Assembly (NCBI RefSeq): GCF_030867145.1 | Contig: NC_134417.1 | Coordinates: forward strand, 10,517,577-10,581,576 | Reading direction: 5' to 3' | Source: Opisthocomus hoazin | Taxonomy: Eukaryota > Chordata > Aves > Opisthocomiformes > Opisthocomidae | DNA length: 64,000 nt | Shown: piece after piece, positions 24,701 through 39,700 of the stretch | Layout: the number at the start of each line of letters is the position of its first letter | Numbering within the stretch: position 1 is the stretch's first letter | Position numbers and translations under genes: made by a program | The notes under the pieces: model-generated | Seen by the model: the letters and a program-made list of their open reading frames with translations, nothing else | What the model was told of the DNA's origin: nothing | Database searches by the model: none

Positions 24701-27700
24701 TCATTTTGTCTGTTCCTCATCTTTCTGCCTTTAAACCATTCCTAGTAGGACTGTATTGCCTCACAAATGTGAGTGAGAGGACTCAAAGCCTGTGCTATTG
24801 ATAGAAATGCCTATCGGTAGGCATTAATATTCAGGTTTGATAACATCCCTAAATACATTCTCTGACATCCTTCACATAACTAGCTCTCTTGGCAACGTGC
24901 TGTGAGCTATGTAAGATTCTCTCGGATACTCCAAATTAAGTTGTCACGACTGCAATGGTAGGAGTAGCAATGACATGCTGCATCTACATTAAGCTTTGTA
25001 TAGGTGACAATGTAGTCTGTAGTATGTTATTTCTTCCTTCTTTCTTAGTCGTTTCTTTGAGGGATTCAGTTAAGGACTGGAACACTTTTTAACCAGATGC
25101 TTAAGTTAGTCTCGGAATTGGAGGCAGGAAGAGGTCAGAGTCCCATAGAATCCCATCCCATAGTATAGGAAGGACAATTAGGTATTACAAATAAGGTTGT
25201 ACCCACAGAACAAAACATTAACCGCTGCAGAAAATGTGCTTCAGCATGTACAACTGTAATTATTTAAAGAACATCGAATACTACTGCTATCACTCAAAAT
25301 ACTTTTGAAAGGAGTTCCTTTATAAATTACTCCAAGAAAGTGTTCGTTTTTTTTAAATTTTGGTTCATTGGTAAATTCATTTGAATTGTTATTCATGTAA
25401 TGATCTGACTTTATCCGTTGGCCTGCATTGTTAGATCAAAAATCTAGTGCCATCTACCATATCTAAATACTTGAAATAAACTTAGGTGATTATTATAAAA
25501 GCCACAAAACTTGAAAACACGCAGTAAACATGTGGTTTTGGCTATGTATTTACTTATGTGGATGTTATTGTGAGGATTTTGAATAAACCATGAATAACTA
25601 ATATCCAATTTCCTTATCTTACGACCTGGCAATATACTATTGTTTTGTTGTGGTCTTTTGATGAAGGAGCTGCAGGCATTTTGCAAGGATGTGGAAACAT
25701 CCAGTAGTATAAGTAAGCAATGATTTTTTGGTTCAAAGCTCCTTTACGAGAAGGCAGAATCTAATCTTATGTAAAAATCATATGCCAAAACATTTAGTAT
25801 TATCCAGCTAACTGACTGTGTAATGTAAAATCGTCTTTGGTCTTTTCAGTTTAGTTTAGAGTGATGTATACACAAAAAGACCTAAACTGATCTGAAAGCT
25901 TACTAATGGCAAATTAAACACATTCTAAGCATTCTGACTTCTTGAAGAGCAAAGGCTCTTTAAACAGTTTAATAACCTTGTTTAGTTATGTAGCATCAGA
26001 AGTTTCTACATGTTCATGCGTTTAATTTCATATTGAATTATCTGTGGAAGTTAAAAGTTTCTTTTGTATCTGTGCATATCAAGTCTTCTGCAGATTATAC
26101 CTATTATAGAAGAGTCATTTCATTTGGTGATTTCGCTGCATGTCCTGAAAACATACCAATACTGCAAAGAATCTGCTTCTAGCTTTACTTTCACAGGTAG
26201 AAACAAGATGCAACTCCATGAAGGTCCATAGAATTATAATGGTAAATAACTGATACTACGAAGATTAGAAGCCAGCTGTGGCTATTTCTGAGGGAAGCTG
26301 GCTATGGTCAGCCAGGATATGCTCCCAGTTACACTGAAGAAATTCAGAGAATTTTGAATACTGTAAGCATTTTTTCCTCATTACACAGCACCTTTCCTGG
26401 ACTCAGACATGTGTCCACTAAATCTGTAAGCTAGATCTTTGCTTCAGCAGTTGAGATTGCTGAGTAAATGGGTCTCATAGGTCTTGCAGTTAATTTACAA
26501 TTTTCATATGGAAGCCTTAAGAATGTGGTAGCTTGAGTCACTCACCAGCCCTGCACAGAAGTAATACACAGTGCCTGCCATTTAAGACTACTTTTACTGT
26601 GTACTATGTTTACATCTTTTCTTGGGATGCTGAACATTGAACAGTTACCATTTTTATACTGCTTAGCAGACATTCACCAATAACCTGTGTCACCTGTTTT
26701 GCAGAGAATACTTTGGGAAGGAAGGTACTGTTATTGAATAGGGAACAAGAAAACTGGTTGTCTTGCAGAGTATTCAAAATTTATGTTGAGATATATGTCA
26801 CTTTATCCTCTAGTATTTATGCTTAAAGCTTGAGATGTCTGTCATAACTTGGTGAATTTACGTTATCCAGTGCCAGACTGATAGACCACACCAAGAAGAA
26901 ACCAGGATACTGTTTGTTGTTAATTCTGCATTAGTGTTTATTCTTGTGTCTCTGGTGATATAGTCATATTGATTAAAAAAACGATAAAGGTAGCATAGTC
27001 AAATAGTTTGTTTTACATGACACCTTTGTTTTCTAAATTTCTGATGCATGAATTCCAGATGTCAGATCAGGGGAAGAAAGAGTCTTCTTTAAATATGCCA
27101 AAGAATGAAGTATTTAATGTTTGCAACTCTTTAAAAATCTAGCTTGAAACATCATGTAATCGCCTACTGATCTGTCTATAAAACACAGGCGGACACAATA
27201 GTTTCTTTGGAGATGTGCTTTTCGTGACCAACTGATCCTAATTTCTGTTTTATTTTGTAAACGAATGCGTAAGTAGCTGTTCACTGGAGGAATACCCCCT
27301 ACATCTATTTCTAAGTTAATAGATGGCGTCGGCTCGCTAAACTTCAGCCACCTAAAAGACAGGCAGCTACTGTCAACAATTGCCTAGTCCATAGAGAAGA
27401 GCAAGTACTTGCAGCATCTTTCCTCCATCCTAAAAAAGGCACCTAAAGAGACTGGATGGGTTGTTCCAAACTAGAAGTGAAGTTTGCTTTTGTAGTCAAT
27501 GGAAGGAGAAAAACACCATGAACTGTGTAAGAAATTAAGGCAGCTAGCTGATACCACATACCTCAGTTTTGGATGATAAAGATAGAAGAAATTGGTCCTA
27601 GCTTGTGAGAAGATGCTTTTCAATTCTGTAGAATGTTTTACCTGAACAGATTGCTACAGGAAAATTTAAATTTCATAACAATCTGACATTATCATTTTAA

Positions 27701-30700
27701 AATGTAATGGAGAACATTTTTTTCCTCTGTCTTTTGTTTTATGTTTTTTGAGAACACCACTGGAAAAGTTACAATTTCGGAACAGTGGTGCTGTTCTATT
27801 ATGACCAGCTGTAGGGGTTAATTAATTCTGTCTTCAAGATCTAAATAGAAATTTCATATCATGCCATCTTAAAGACATTCATCTTGTAAGAAAAAATATA
27901 GTTCTTCCTTCTTTTCTGAATTTTATGCAGTTTAGAAAAGTACTTCATAACCAATATGTGATATTTGTCCCTTTCTCATTGTCTGTAACTATACCATAGT
28001 ATATGGTCATGTACTAAAGTGGGAGGATAAACTGAAAAAAGCCCTCTTTCTACAGCTGTCCAATTGAAAAAGTCATTCAGCAAGTGCTTCAAAAACAAAT
28101 GAAAGGATTTAGGTGTACAAAGAAGGACAATAAATGCAGTTTACTCCACATCTGTATGAAATAAGTGGATTCAATAACCTCAATGATATTTTAGTATGTA
28201 TAATGTTTGTCTTAACTAAGGATTATCGTTTTCTTCTCCACTGAAATAGGATATGTGTGCATGAGCGTAGGAGAGTCCTTTGCAGAGTTATCCCAACCAG
28301 ACTGGGCCAGCTCAGGTGCTGAGTGCAGGACAGCTGTAGCAGGAACGTGGCACAGAAGGGTTACGTGTTCTCATGTTCAGACAGGGTCTTAGATGTGCTT
28401 TGCAGCTCTGCTGACCCCTCTGCTCCCACCACTACCTAGTACGTGAGCTAGCTTATGTAGCCATGCTGTCTATCCAGTTACATACTGAATATCCTTGTTT
28501 GGTTTTTTGTTTGTTTGTTTCTCTTAAGTGTGAATAGTAAAAAACTCAATATCTCTTCATACTTGAATAATCATTGAGTTTTCCCAAACTGTAGTTGCTC
28601 CCAGATAGCTGTGCCATAGTCAGGCACTAGAGATCACAGACTCAACACTCAGTCCTCCAAGGAGGGCTTTGAATTCCAGGCTCACCTGAAGACACGGACG
28701 TGATGCCCAGGGCTTGCTGCAGGAGTGAGGCATCTCTATGTGAGGGCACTCGCTGTCACACAGCTTGGCTCAGGAAAGCTCCAGAATTAAGAAACAACAA
28801 AGTTGAGAATCCTTTGTAATTGGGTTAGGTACCATGAGTCAGGGTCAGGAGGTGAACACAGCTACAATAAGTCAGAATACTGTTGGTTAATAGATTAAAA
28901 TAAAAAGAATATCATTGTAACCTAAACCAGTATCAGTATATGTGTTTGTTTCTGTAGTCAGTTTTTTAAAGAATCATCAATGTTTAATGCTGTGAGCCCA
29001 AACTCTTGAGTTTTATACTTCGTACCGGTATTATAACCCTGCTGGTGTTAAGCATGGCTTCTTGGCCTTTACCCCAACTATAAAATTAAACTGGAGCCCT
29101 TATCTGTCTCAAAAGACAATACAGAGGAATAATGAGCTCTCTTTTGCTGTTGAGATTGCCACTCTTCACAAACATTTTCTTAAAAGTTGTATTATCTGTG
29201 AAATAATTACCTTACTAAAACCACTGACATCTCATTTGCCCCTCACCAAACAACACAATTCATAAAAACAATTTTATTCTGAAGTTGTCTTTTTGTTTTT
29301 CAGAGCTGTGTATGCAAAGGTAAAAGTCCCTGCTTTTGCAATAGCATGAAAGGTGATAAGGTAAGAACAAATAAATTTCTCCTTTTTTAAGATTAGCTTA
29401 TACCTGGAAATAGGCAATACAATACCTGACAGAGTGAGTGATTTTTATTGTGTGATGGTGGTGTGTCTACAGATAATTGTAAAAGGAATACATTACCTTG
29501 CAAAAATCTGTTAAAACAACTCTGGACACACTGTTTAACTAAGACTGTTAATTTTCTTTTTTTTAATGTATTAGTTTATTTAGAGTATTGCATGATGTTT
29601 GAACACCAACAGAAGAACAACTGTTAGAAGCACTAGGTCCCTTTCACAAACTCCTAACAAACGCCCACAGATACCGTTACCCTGGCAGCAGCTCTCCTGT
29701 TACAGATTTCATAATGTCATCAAGAGTGTCATGTTCAGTGCTTCCCTTTCTGCACCTTTGGACTTTGCCCATCTCCCCCACTTTTCCAGTTCCTGAAGGA
29801 AAGCTGCATGCACTGGCATTGGACAGATAAATGTGCTGCAGACCGCCACGGGGGATGAGTTTCTGGGTCCTGCTCACAAACACCTTGCCAGCAGTGAGGG
29901 AACCGCATCAAATCCATCAAAAGTAGCAGGGCCGCAGCTTTGCCTGCTGCCAGTAGTTGCTTGGCAGAGGCTCTGAGCTTTTGGACAAACCTGGATTACA
30001 CAAATGCCAAAAATTCTTTCAAACTCCTGCTTGTAGCTGGAAAAACAAATGATTCGCAAATGAAAGGGGCATTATTAAAGAAGTCATGGTTGTAATTCAG
30101 GCTAGCTGTGGGCACAGTGATTACCATACTAAACCTTATCAATAGATTCCAGATGCCAGTATAAGCTTAGAGTTGTGATTAGTCCAACTGATTGACACAT
30201 CTGGCTAGTAAAGAATTACTCACAACTTTCCTCCTGTACTTTTACCAAGAAAAAAAAGTCTTATTGCACCACAGTAAACACTGCTAGTCTTGCCTTTAGG
30301 AAGCTTCATTTCAGTGGTAGAGAAAAGTTCTCTCAAAGTAAATAAGTTCATTATTAAAACATATTTTCATAAGTGGGAAAGGAGAATGCTCATGTCTTTA
30401 GTAAAATCTCAGTGCTTATTTTTCATGTTCTTAGTCTACCCAGTCTTTGTCCTAACCAATAAAACTGAGACCAGTTGAAAAAATTAGAAAAAAATAAGCT
30501 GTCTACTAAAAGAAATACTAACAAGAAAGAATACTCGTGACTTTTCTTTGTCAGTTCCCTGTTAAAGCAGCTGAGCAATTAGTAGGTAAGAGTTAATCGT
30601 TGTTTACACAGAAGTTTTTCAGGCAGCTTTGGAAAGTCAGGTCAATTACATTAATCAGTATGTTTTGATAACTGTTCGATGTTAAGAAATTCTCCAACCT

Positions 30701-33700
30701 GAGAATCCTCTGATCTTGTTGATCTGTCAAGCAAGTGCGGATAAAATTGTGTGTACTGTATGGAGGGGAGTGAAGCTGTCAGGAGAGCGCAGTGCTGCTC
30801 TGTATCTGGGGAGCACTCCATCGCCTACTGAAGTGAGCAGGTCGCAAGCTCAGTGGAGGAAGATCGTCTGTCGTTTTTCTGTGAGTTAGTACCACACCCC
30901 CTCCAGTGGCACGTCTTGGTATGGCATTATCCTTTTCTGCCTTTCTTGGGACGGTGGTGGATGAAATAAATTATCTTTTATAAGGAGCTGTGTCGGTTTA
31001 TGATACACATCTTGCAGGCACTTCATAATACAATTCTTATTTTGATTTGTGTTAAAATATTCTGGGATGATGTTCTATCTCTTTTTTAATTCAGAACCTA
31101 TTTAAAATCTGGTCCATTTGTGGGATTTTGAGGGGTGGGAATTGGTGGAGGGACAAGCCAAGGTCTTTTGACTGCCACGAGACTTCTTTTGGATCCCATC
31201 TTGTACATCAAATTACAAGATACCAGAACTTCTGCACAGCAGAATTTCAGATGCTTTTGTGTGTAACTCTCCCATGATAAAGCAATAGGAAAATGGACTC
31301 TTGAGATAATCGATAACACCATCCTCTCACTCCTATGTCACACTGTGATGTAAAAGGTCTTGAACAGACAGCTCTTCACTGACGTAAAATTGAGCATGTT
31401 AAATTTCTGCTGCCTAAAAAGCTGAAACACCTCTGCTGTGAGTTTCTAGGCTTGAAGCACTTTATTTTAACCAAGATAAGACTTGCATCTTCATTATAGT
31501 TGACTAAAACCTGTAAATGCCCCTGTAACTTAGCCTTCTGTATTCTATTTGTGTAGTTTTAACCTTCTGTGTTTCCTTTACATGGTTTGGTTATTTGAAC
31601 TTGACTTTAAAAAACATGAAAAAGTAATTGAGTGTCTTAATCTCTGAGACTCAGAACAGTTTTTAAAAGTTGTCACTTAAAACAAACTTCTTTTAGTCTA
31701 TCTGAATGGTTTTGTTGCATTTGACTCCCACTGTTCCTTTCCTTGACTTGTACAGGGAGGTACTGATGATTTGGAAGTGAGCTTGCTGTACAGCAGCAGC
31801 CATTAAGTTTGCCAGCTACAAATTAGGGTTGCTATGATGGATTTGGATTTGTGTTGCTTGCAGGGACTAAACACAATATAGAAATACTAACAAGGGATGT
31901 GTATCGGCTTCTGTGTTAAACTTTTCATGCTTCCAATTAACATTTGTATTTTGCAAAATCTTGAGTACTGTTGTCTTCTTATATCTTCAAACATACTTAT
32001 GAACATGTTACTTCAGTGGTACCATGTGGCCTAGACGGTGCCTGGCAGGACCACAAAACCAGGTCAGTATGGGCAAGGGTAATATATTTGCCACAGCAGC
32101 AGACAGATATGTAGGAGTTAAGAGGTACTAAAAGTAGTGAATGCCTTGGAAATAAGTTATGAAAAGGAGAATTCATGGATATTTTAAGAATCTCATTCTC
32201 TTAATGTTTACAGGGTGAAAAAGGCTTTCCTGGTGTTCCAGGTCCACCTGGTCATAGAGGCTTTCCTGGTCCAGAAGGGCCTCCAGGGCCACAGGGACCA
32301 AAGGTAGGTGTGTATGTGGGACACAGAGAGAGACACACAGAGAAACTACTGTGCTTGACTGTGGAAGTGAGCTATAGAGAATATAGGGTAGAGAATTCTG
32401 TTTTAAAAAAAACAAAACAAAACCTGTTTCAGAGTCTCCTGTTTGTCGAGGGAGGTTGTGTGGTCTCCAGCTGCAGTGGTCAGTTATGACTGAGTCGAAG
32501 CAGCTGATATGAACGTGGGCTTTTGTTGTCAGTTGTCCAGCGGGCAGTGCTAAAGCGCCTGGACTGAACTGCCAGAGGCAATGAACAAGGGTCTAAGTAG
32601 GTTTTAGTATCATAACCTCAGTTTTGTCTTAACGGTATACTGTGTCATCTATTGCTGGAAAGAGAGGAAACAAGCTACTACTGAGACAAATAGGAGAAAC
32701 AGATTTTAAAGAATTTGAAGGGAAAGATGGTTTTTAATATAAATCTTGGTCTCTTTTGGGAAATACCTGGTTGCCTGCAGTATGAAGAGAGTGACTTTTG
32801 TGACTTGGGCTTTCTTTCCTGTGTGTCTAAACTGAGGTCGAGTATGAATTTTCAATGACTCCTGCATGAGCAGAAAAAACAAATAAAATGCATATTAAAA
32901 ACCATTTTATTTATATTTGTTTTGAGGAACAGCACTTCTCCTGTCATTGATAGATTGACTTTGGTGAATAAATTGTGTGTAAATATGGCGTGAACTCAGC
33001 CAGTATGTCTAGGACCTGCGCTAATGTGGCTCCAGCACTTATCCATACCTTTAAACAAATGTTTTTTATAGTTTTAATTTGTTTGGGTATTGTTGCATTA
33101 CTCTGTCCTATCTTGTTTTTACAATACTTTGTGAAACTGATACTCATGGTGGATGAGCCATTTACTTAAACTCATTGAAAAGTGTTTAGTAGAGCATTTC
33201 CATTTTAATAAGTCATAATAACGTCTGCAAGAATGGCAAAAAGTGAGGATAATTTATCTAGCAAGAATGTCTCTGTTAGCCTGAATGCCATGTATTGTAG
33301 TGTATTCCAGTTAGCTTTTCCTATTCAATGTCTGTACGTGATCTTAAACTAAAAGTCACCCAGGATTTTAGGAGAGATGTTCTGGTCATCCCCCATTTCT
33401 TTTCTGGGAACGATGAAAGTTACTTATCAATAAAGCTCTATGTCTTGAAACAGTTCTAGCAGATTCTGTCTAGACTGTGCTGTGGCATGCTTTGCTGTCT
33501 TCTTTCAGCCTTGCTCTCCCATCCTGCTTGGCCCCTTTTCAGCCTGCTCCTGGCTTTCCTTTCCATGCACAACAGTGCAGGTGAGAGTGGCTGGTACGTG
33601 CATATACCCGATCATTACATGGACATCACCCATACATGGGAGCCTTCCAGCTATTTCCTGACAGGGAGGCACTTCCAGGTATCGCAGTTTGAACAGGTCC

Positions 33701-36700
33701 ATAAGCAACTGCTTTCTCAGCATACCCTGACTGGTATGTTTTTGACCTATGATGAGATATATCCCCTGAAACACTGAAAGGGGCGGCAAGACGCCACAAT
33801 TTATGCAAGTTGTATGAAATGCTTGTTTGCTTTAGTGTCTGTAATAGGCAAAGTATTTATTTATTTATATAGTTTCTGTGCACATGTTGGTATTGATATT
33901 AAAAATTCTACATGTCCTGTTGATATATATGTGCTTTTTCTCAATTTTATTGGAATACGGTGTTTTCCATTTGTGTCCTAGGGTTCTCCAGGGCTTACGG
34001 GCTTAGTTGGACCCAAAGGTATACGAGTAAGTATTTATATTTTAAATAAACTTGTAAGTATTAAATGTCATGTTAAATGCCAACTTGGTTCAATAATTTG
34101 TGAAAAATAAAACCAGAACATTATATATGATTATAAAGTATTTTTAAAATTTGTGACACTGGAGTGTGCATCTGCATTATCTATTTTTTAGAACACGTCT
34201 TTTTTGCTACACTTTCTGTATAAGGTTCATGCTGTATGTATTTAGTATTGGAGTGTGCTATGAAAATGTCAGACTAGAATTCCATGAGGGGTTGTTTTGG
34301 ATTTTTTTCTGTGGGCAAAACCAGTCTATGTTAACAGTGCGTAAGCTACCACTATAATTGGTTCACGGTCGGAAAGGTTAAGGAAGTAAGGATCTTTTGA
34401 TAGAATCATACTTGCATTCATTCTTCTTACAAATGTGATCAGAGCAAAAACTGCATCATGAGCTTTTGCTTAATATTTGTAATATTATTCCTCTGGTTTT
34501 ATTTCATTAGGGAGCCCCAGGAATACCTGGATTTTCAGGTCCCCCAGGCCTTCCAGTAAGTAAAAACGAAACTGATTAACCATTTCTCTCTTACTACAGT
34601 CTTCAGTACACGACTGTCCTCGGCCCAATGTGCTCACTCTAGTCTCAACATCAGCATTGTCTCTGCCAGTTAGCCTAGAGATAAAAATCTTAGCATCAGC
34701 AATTCTTACTCATTGTAGTGATTTGAAGAACACATTGTGATCTGTCAAGTCTTGTGAAACATGGCTTCAACATGAACTCTTTCAGTGTTGCTGTAGGGTA
34801 ATATGAATGTGCAAAAGCAAAGCTTCTGTCAATTTTGCATTTCTTTTTAGGGTGAACCGGGAACTGTTGGTCCTCCTGGGCGGTCTGGTGTTCCAGGTTG
34901 CAATGGCACAAAGGTACAAACCAAGTGAATGTTACAGAGGTTGTGTTTGGCTATGCTTAGGAATGGCCAAAAAGCATTCTGAATTTTTCCCCTGATACAC
35001 AACAATTTTGATTTGTTTTGATTTGTGACTTTAGCAACTAGGAAAAATGTGAATCACGAGGCCAGAGGAAAGAAAAGTGCTGCCTGTTCACGTTAGATAA
35101 TTAAATAATAGAAGTTAACAGCCTTTGCTAAAAAGTTAAGAATAATGTTTGATATTTTGACAGATAAATTTTTTTTCACTAAATCTAGAAGACCTAATCA
35201 ATTTTGTCCAACACATCCTTCTGTTATAGGGGTTATAGAAGAGGTAGATAGTTAATTAATTTTATTTCACCAGTCTCTAGCTTGTAATTGACAATTCATA
35301 AGTCCTGAAAGCAATTAAAAGAAAAGGCTTAATGTTGAGTTACAGGTTTACTAGTTTTTCTTTGCTCTGTGGTCAAATGCTTTCAGCATTCTGAAAGAGT
35401 GAGTCAGAGTAGTGCCTACTACAGAAAATCATACATTTCTAGTGAAACAGTGAACTGATCTGACATAGCTAATAAAGCCTGGTGTCTGGGATAGAAGTCA
35501 AGACCGATACAGTGAGGCTGTGCCCCTTCTAGCAAATACGGTGGTAATGCAACTCACAAGTTTATAATGGTAACATAAAATAACTTATTTTCTAATTACA
35601 TTTGCTAAAAACAGACCAAATAATAAATCATAAGATGCATTAACAGTCACTCTTAATACTTTCAGGGTGATCAAGGTTTTCCAGGTCCTCCAGGTAGAAG
35701 AGGTGCTCCAGGTGTTCCAGTAGGTGTCTGTGAAATTTGTGATTGTGTGCATTTGTAACACAGAAGGCCATTCCCTGAAGGAGTGTAAGGCCTCACATTA
35801 GCTGGTACTGACAACAGTTGAAATATATAGGTATCCACACTTCATTAATACGAAAACTATGTGGTGAAGAAACCAAAGTTAAAAGTGATGCTTTATTGGC
35901 TGCAGCTTGGGCCTCACCTTCTTAGCTAAAGAGTACATGCAAATTCAGACTGGTGTTAGCTCTTTAGTGTCTCAGGGGACACTCGTGAAAATTTACCACT
36001 TGCATCTCTAAAGGTTTCCAATATAGCTTTAAGAGATTGCAATTTCAGTTCATGCCAAAATTTCTTTGAGGATATGGCCTCATTAAGTGAACAAGAATGA
36101 GGAATTAAACCCAGAACTTCTCATTCTGGCTGCATTGTGTTAACCCTGGGATTTGTTTTTTCTCTGTAGAAATGTGTTTTTAAAAGAAACTTCTGAACAA
36201 ATGGAAAAGGAATGCTGTGTGTCAAGTTCCAGTGGCTTCAAATCTAGTAACTTTTAAACATGGTCTTTACTTCACGAGCTCTCGTGATTTTTTTTTTTAT
36301 TTGTTGAAGAAGGTCAGGCTTCAAAACTGTTCTCCCTTCACTTGTAGAGTAGTAACTGTGAGACTGGACTATTTTTTGATAATATGCCTTGTCTTCTTAA
36401 GTTGAAGTCTGGCACAATAAACATCTACCTGGCTATACACGGTGTCCATGAAAATAAATCACCTCAAGACCACTGAGCTCATAGAATATTTAAAATGTGT
36501 CCTTTCACCGTCATCTCTTTTAATAATATGATTGTTCTTTTCCCTAGGGTATTGCTGGCCTCAAAGGAGAGAAGGTTAGTTATTTACACCATATTCTGTG
36601 AAATATTAGTGGTGATCAACATTTTCTATGTTCACTGCTGGAAGAGAGTTCTTAATGTCTTCATTCATGGGAAACAGAAGGTTTACTTGCCAGAAGAAGC

Positions 36701-39700
36701 AACCACAAACTTTGGTGCTGCATCAGTACTAGTTGCATTCACTGCAGGTTACAAAACAGTATTTGAATTTTTTTGCCCTTTAACTACTTTTATTACATGT
36801 AATGAAGTTAACCCTTTCAATCACAGAAAGAACTAATCCCCTCTCCCAAACAGCTTATGAATTCATATGGAAATCTGCAGATGCACTAGAAGGTATTTTA
36901 AACGGATAAAAAGTACCAAAAAAAAAATTGAAGGTCAGGACTGTGGATGAGTAATGTAGGTATGTCTGAAATGAAGGCTGCTCGTAACAGAGAACTGGAA
37001 AGCCTGAAAAAGGTATAATCTGTTTAATAAAATCTTTTTAAAAGGTAGAACTATCCATAGTGGACAGTTGCTATCATTATGCAATTCTGATGTTGCTTAT
37101 TTCTCTACAAAATGTATGAGTAGATTTGTTCCGCTATAGAGTTCTACAGCATAATTTTTTATCTTCCTTTTTATCTAATTGTTCAGGGATGCCCTGCAGA
37201 GGAGTATAACCAAGGGTATAGTGCAAAAGGTGATCCTGGATTGCCAGGAATGCCTGGACTTCAGGTAATTCAGAATTAATTCAGACTGTGCTACAGATAT
37301 ATAAAAAATAATCTCTATATATCACGCATTACATATAATATGGGTGTATATATGTAAAAGTTATTTTCATATACAATTTTAATGTATTGTGTATGGTATA
37401 TAAATACAGTATTGTTTTTACAATTATCTCACTAATTTCTGTCTTTAAAAGATTATTAACTTTCTGTAATTTGATTAATACAAGATATTCAAAGTCTTTC
37501 TTCTGACTTTACAGAACACGGTACACCAAGACAAAAGTAATTAATTTTGCCGTCAGAACCAGTAGTGTCCATTATGTGTTAGTAACGTGAGATAGGGAAG
37601 TCAGCTTGCAGACAAACAACAATACTTCAGAAATGGAAAAAAATTGGTTGTATACTTAGGTCTTTACCCCTACATATAGAATAGAATAGTTCAGCTGGAA
37701 GGGACCTACGATGACCATCTAGTCCAACTGCAAAAATTCCCCATGAAATAAGATTGAACAGATTAGACCAGCTCAACTTCTAGAGTACTAACAAAGGACA
37801 GTATGATCCATGTTTAAAGAATAGAAATTAACAGGAGAAGGCAGAGCAGACATTTCTTTTGACTGTTACAATAAATGAAGGACATTCAAATGAAAATCAA
37901 AATTTTTAATTTTCCATTTCTTTGAAAATGAAGCTTTAAGGTACAGAATTTATCACACAGAATATTCAAAAGATTAAGGGTTTATTAGGGCTAGCAGTAG
38001 GACTGTATGGATTATGAGAATGTCCACAGTTAAACAGGACATAAATCCTCACTTGAGTAGTTTAATTCTGGAGCAGATATGTCCGTGGGACCTGATGAGA
38101 TGAATCCACAGGTCCTGAGGGAACTGGCAGGTAAAGTTGCTAAGCCACTATCCGTCATATTTGAGATGTAGTGGCAGTCTGCTGAAGTCCCTACTGACTG
38201 GAAGAGTGGAAACATAACCTGCATTTTTAGAAAGGGAGAAAAAGGAAGACCCAGGGAACTACAGGCCAGTCAGTCTCACCTGTGTGCCTGGCAAGATCAT
38301 GGAGCAGATCCTCCTGGAAACTATGCTGAGGCACGTGGATAATGAGGTGATAGGTGACAGCCGACATGGCTTCACAAAGGGGAAATCATGCCTGACAAAT
38401 TTGGTGGCCTTCTACGACAGGATTACTGCGTTGGTGGATAGGGGAAGAGCAACTGATGTCATCTCCTGGACTTGTGCAAAGCATTTGACACTGTCCCTCA
38501 CAACTTCCTTGTCTCTAAATTGGAGAGACATGGATTTGATGGATGGACCACTCAGTGGATAAGGAATTGGCTGGATGGTCGCACTTAAAGAGTTGTGGTC
38601 AATGGCTCGATGTCCAAGTGCAGACCAGTAACAAGTGGCGTTCCTCAGGGGTCGGTACTGGGACCGGCGCTGTTTTACATCTTTGTGGGCAACATGGACA
38701 GTGGGATTGAGTGCACTCTCAGCAAGTTTGCCAATGACACCAAGCTGTGTGGTGCAGTCGACACACTGGAGGGAAGGGATGCCACCCAGAGGGACCTTGA
38801 CAGGCTGGAGAGGTGGGCGCGTGCGAACCTCATGAAGTTCAACAAGGCCAAGTGCAAGGCCCTGCACATGGGCCGGGGTAATCCCAAGTATAAATACATG
38901 CTGGGTGGAGACTGGATTGGGAGCAGCCGTGAGGAGAAGGACCTGGAGGTGCTGGATGACAGAGCACTGGAACAGGCTGCCCAGAGAGGTGGTGGAGTCT
39001 CCTTCTCTGGAGATATTCAAGAGCTGCCTGGACAAAGTCCTCTGTGGCCTGCTGTAGGTGACCATGCTTTGGTGGGAAGGTTGGACTAGATGACCCACAG
39101 AGGTCCCTTCCAACCTCTAACATTCTGTGATTCTGTGATTCTATGATGATAAGCTCAACATGAGCCAGCAATGTGTGCTCTCAGCCCAGAAGGCCAACCG
39201 GATCGTGGGCTGCATCAAGAGAAGCGTGGCCAGAAGGGCAAGGGAGGGGATTCTGCCGCTCTACTCTGCTCTGGTGAGACCTCACTTGGAGTCCTGCATC
39301 CCACTTTGGAGCCCTCAGCACACGAAAGACATGGACCTGTTGGAACGGGGCCAGAGGAGGCCACAGAAATTATTAGAGGGCTGCAGCACCTCTGCTGTGG
39401 GTGTCTCATGGGAAGGTGGAGAGAGTTGGGGCTGTTCAGCCTGGAGAAGAGAAGGCTGCCGAGAGACTTTAAAGCAGCCTTCTAGTACCTGAAGGGGCCT
39501 GCAAGAGAGCTGGAGAGGGACTTTTTACAAGGGCCTGTAATGATAGGACAAGGGGTAATGGCTTCAAGTTGAAAGAGGGAAGATTTTGATTAGATATAAG
39601 GAAGAAATTCTTTATTATGAGGGTGGTGAAGCACTGGCACAGATTGCCCAGAGAAGCTGTGGCTGCCCCCTCCCTGGGAGTGTTCAAGGCCAGGTTGGAT

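Larger units (their letters stand above)
29361..37186 (+). other. COL4A3: COL4A3 introns 2-8, no other genes
   Basis: Intron spans are 29361-32213, 32304-33981, 34027-34510, 34556-34850, 34914-35665, 35720-36547 and 36575-37186. All are AT-rich with no repeat I recognise. A 96-codon open frame in intron 3 (33487-33777) begins with a signal-like leucine-rich stretch, but it matches no family I know. Confidence 0.7.

Noticed and set aside
33487..33777. A 96-codon frame in COL4A3 intron 3 that starts with a leucine-rich signal-like stretch
   Set aside because: I recognise no family in it, there is an equally long frame on the opposite strand, and no promoter or splice context supports a gene.
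38412..39113. A 233-codon minus-strand frame
   Set aside because: It is the antisense of the CR1 reverse transcriptase, a known shadow frame of this element.
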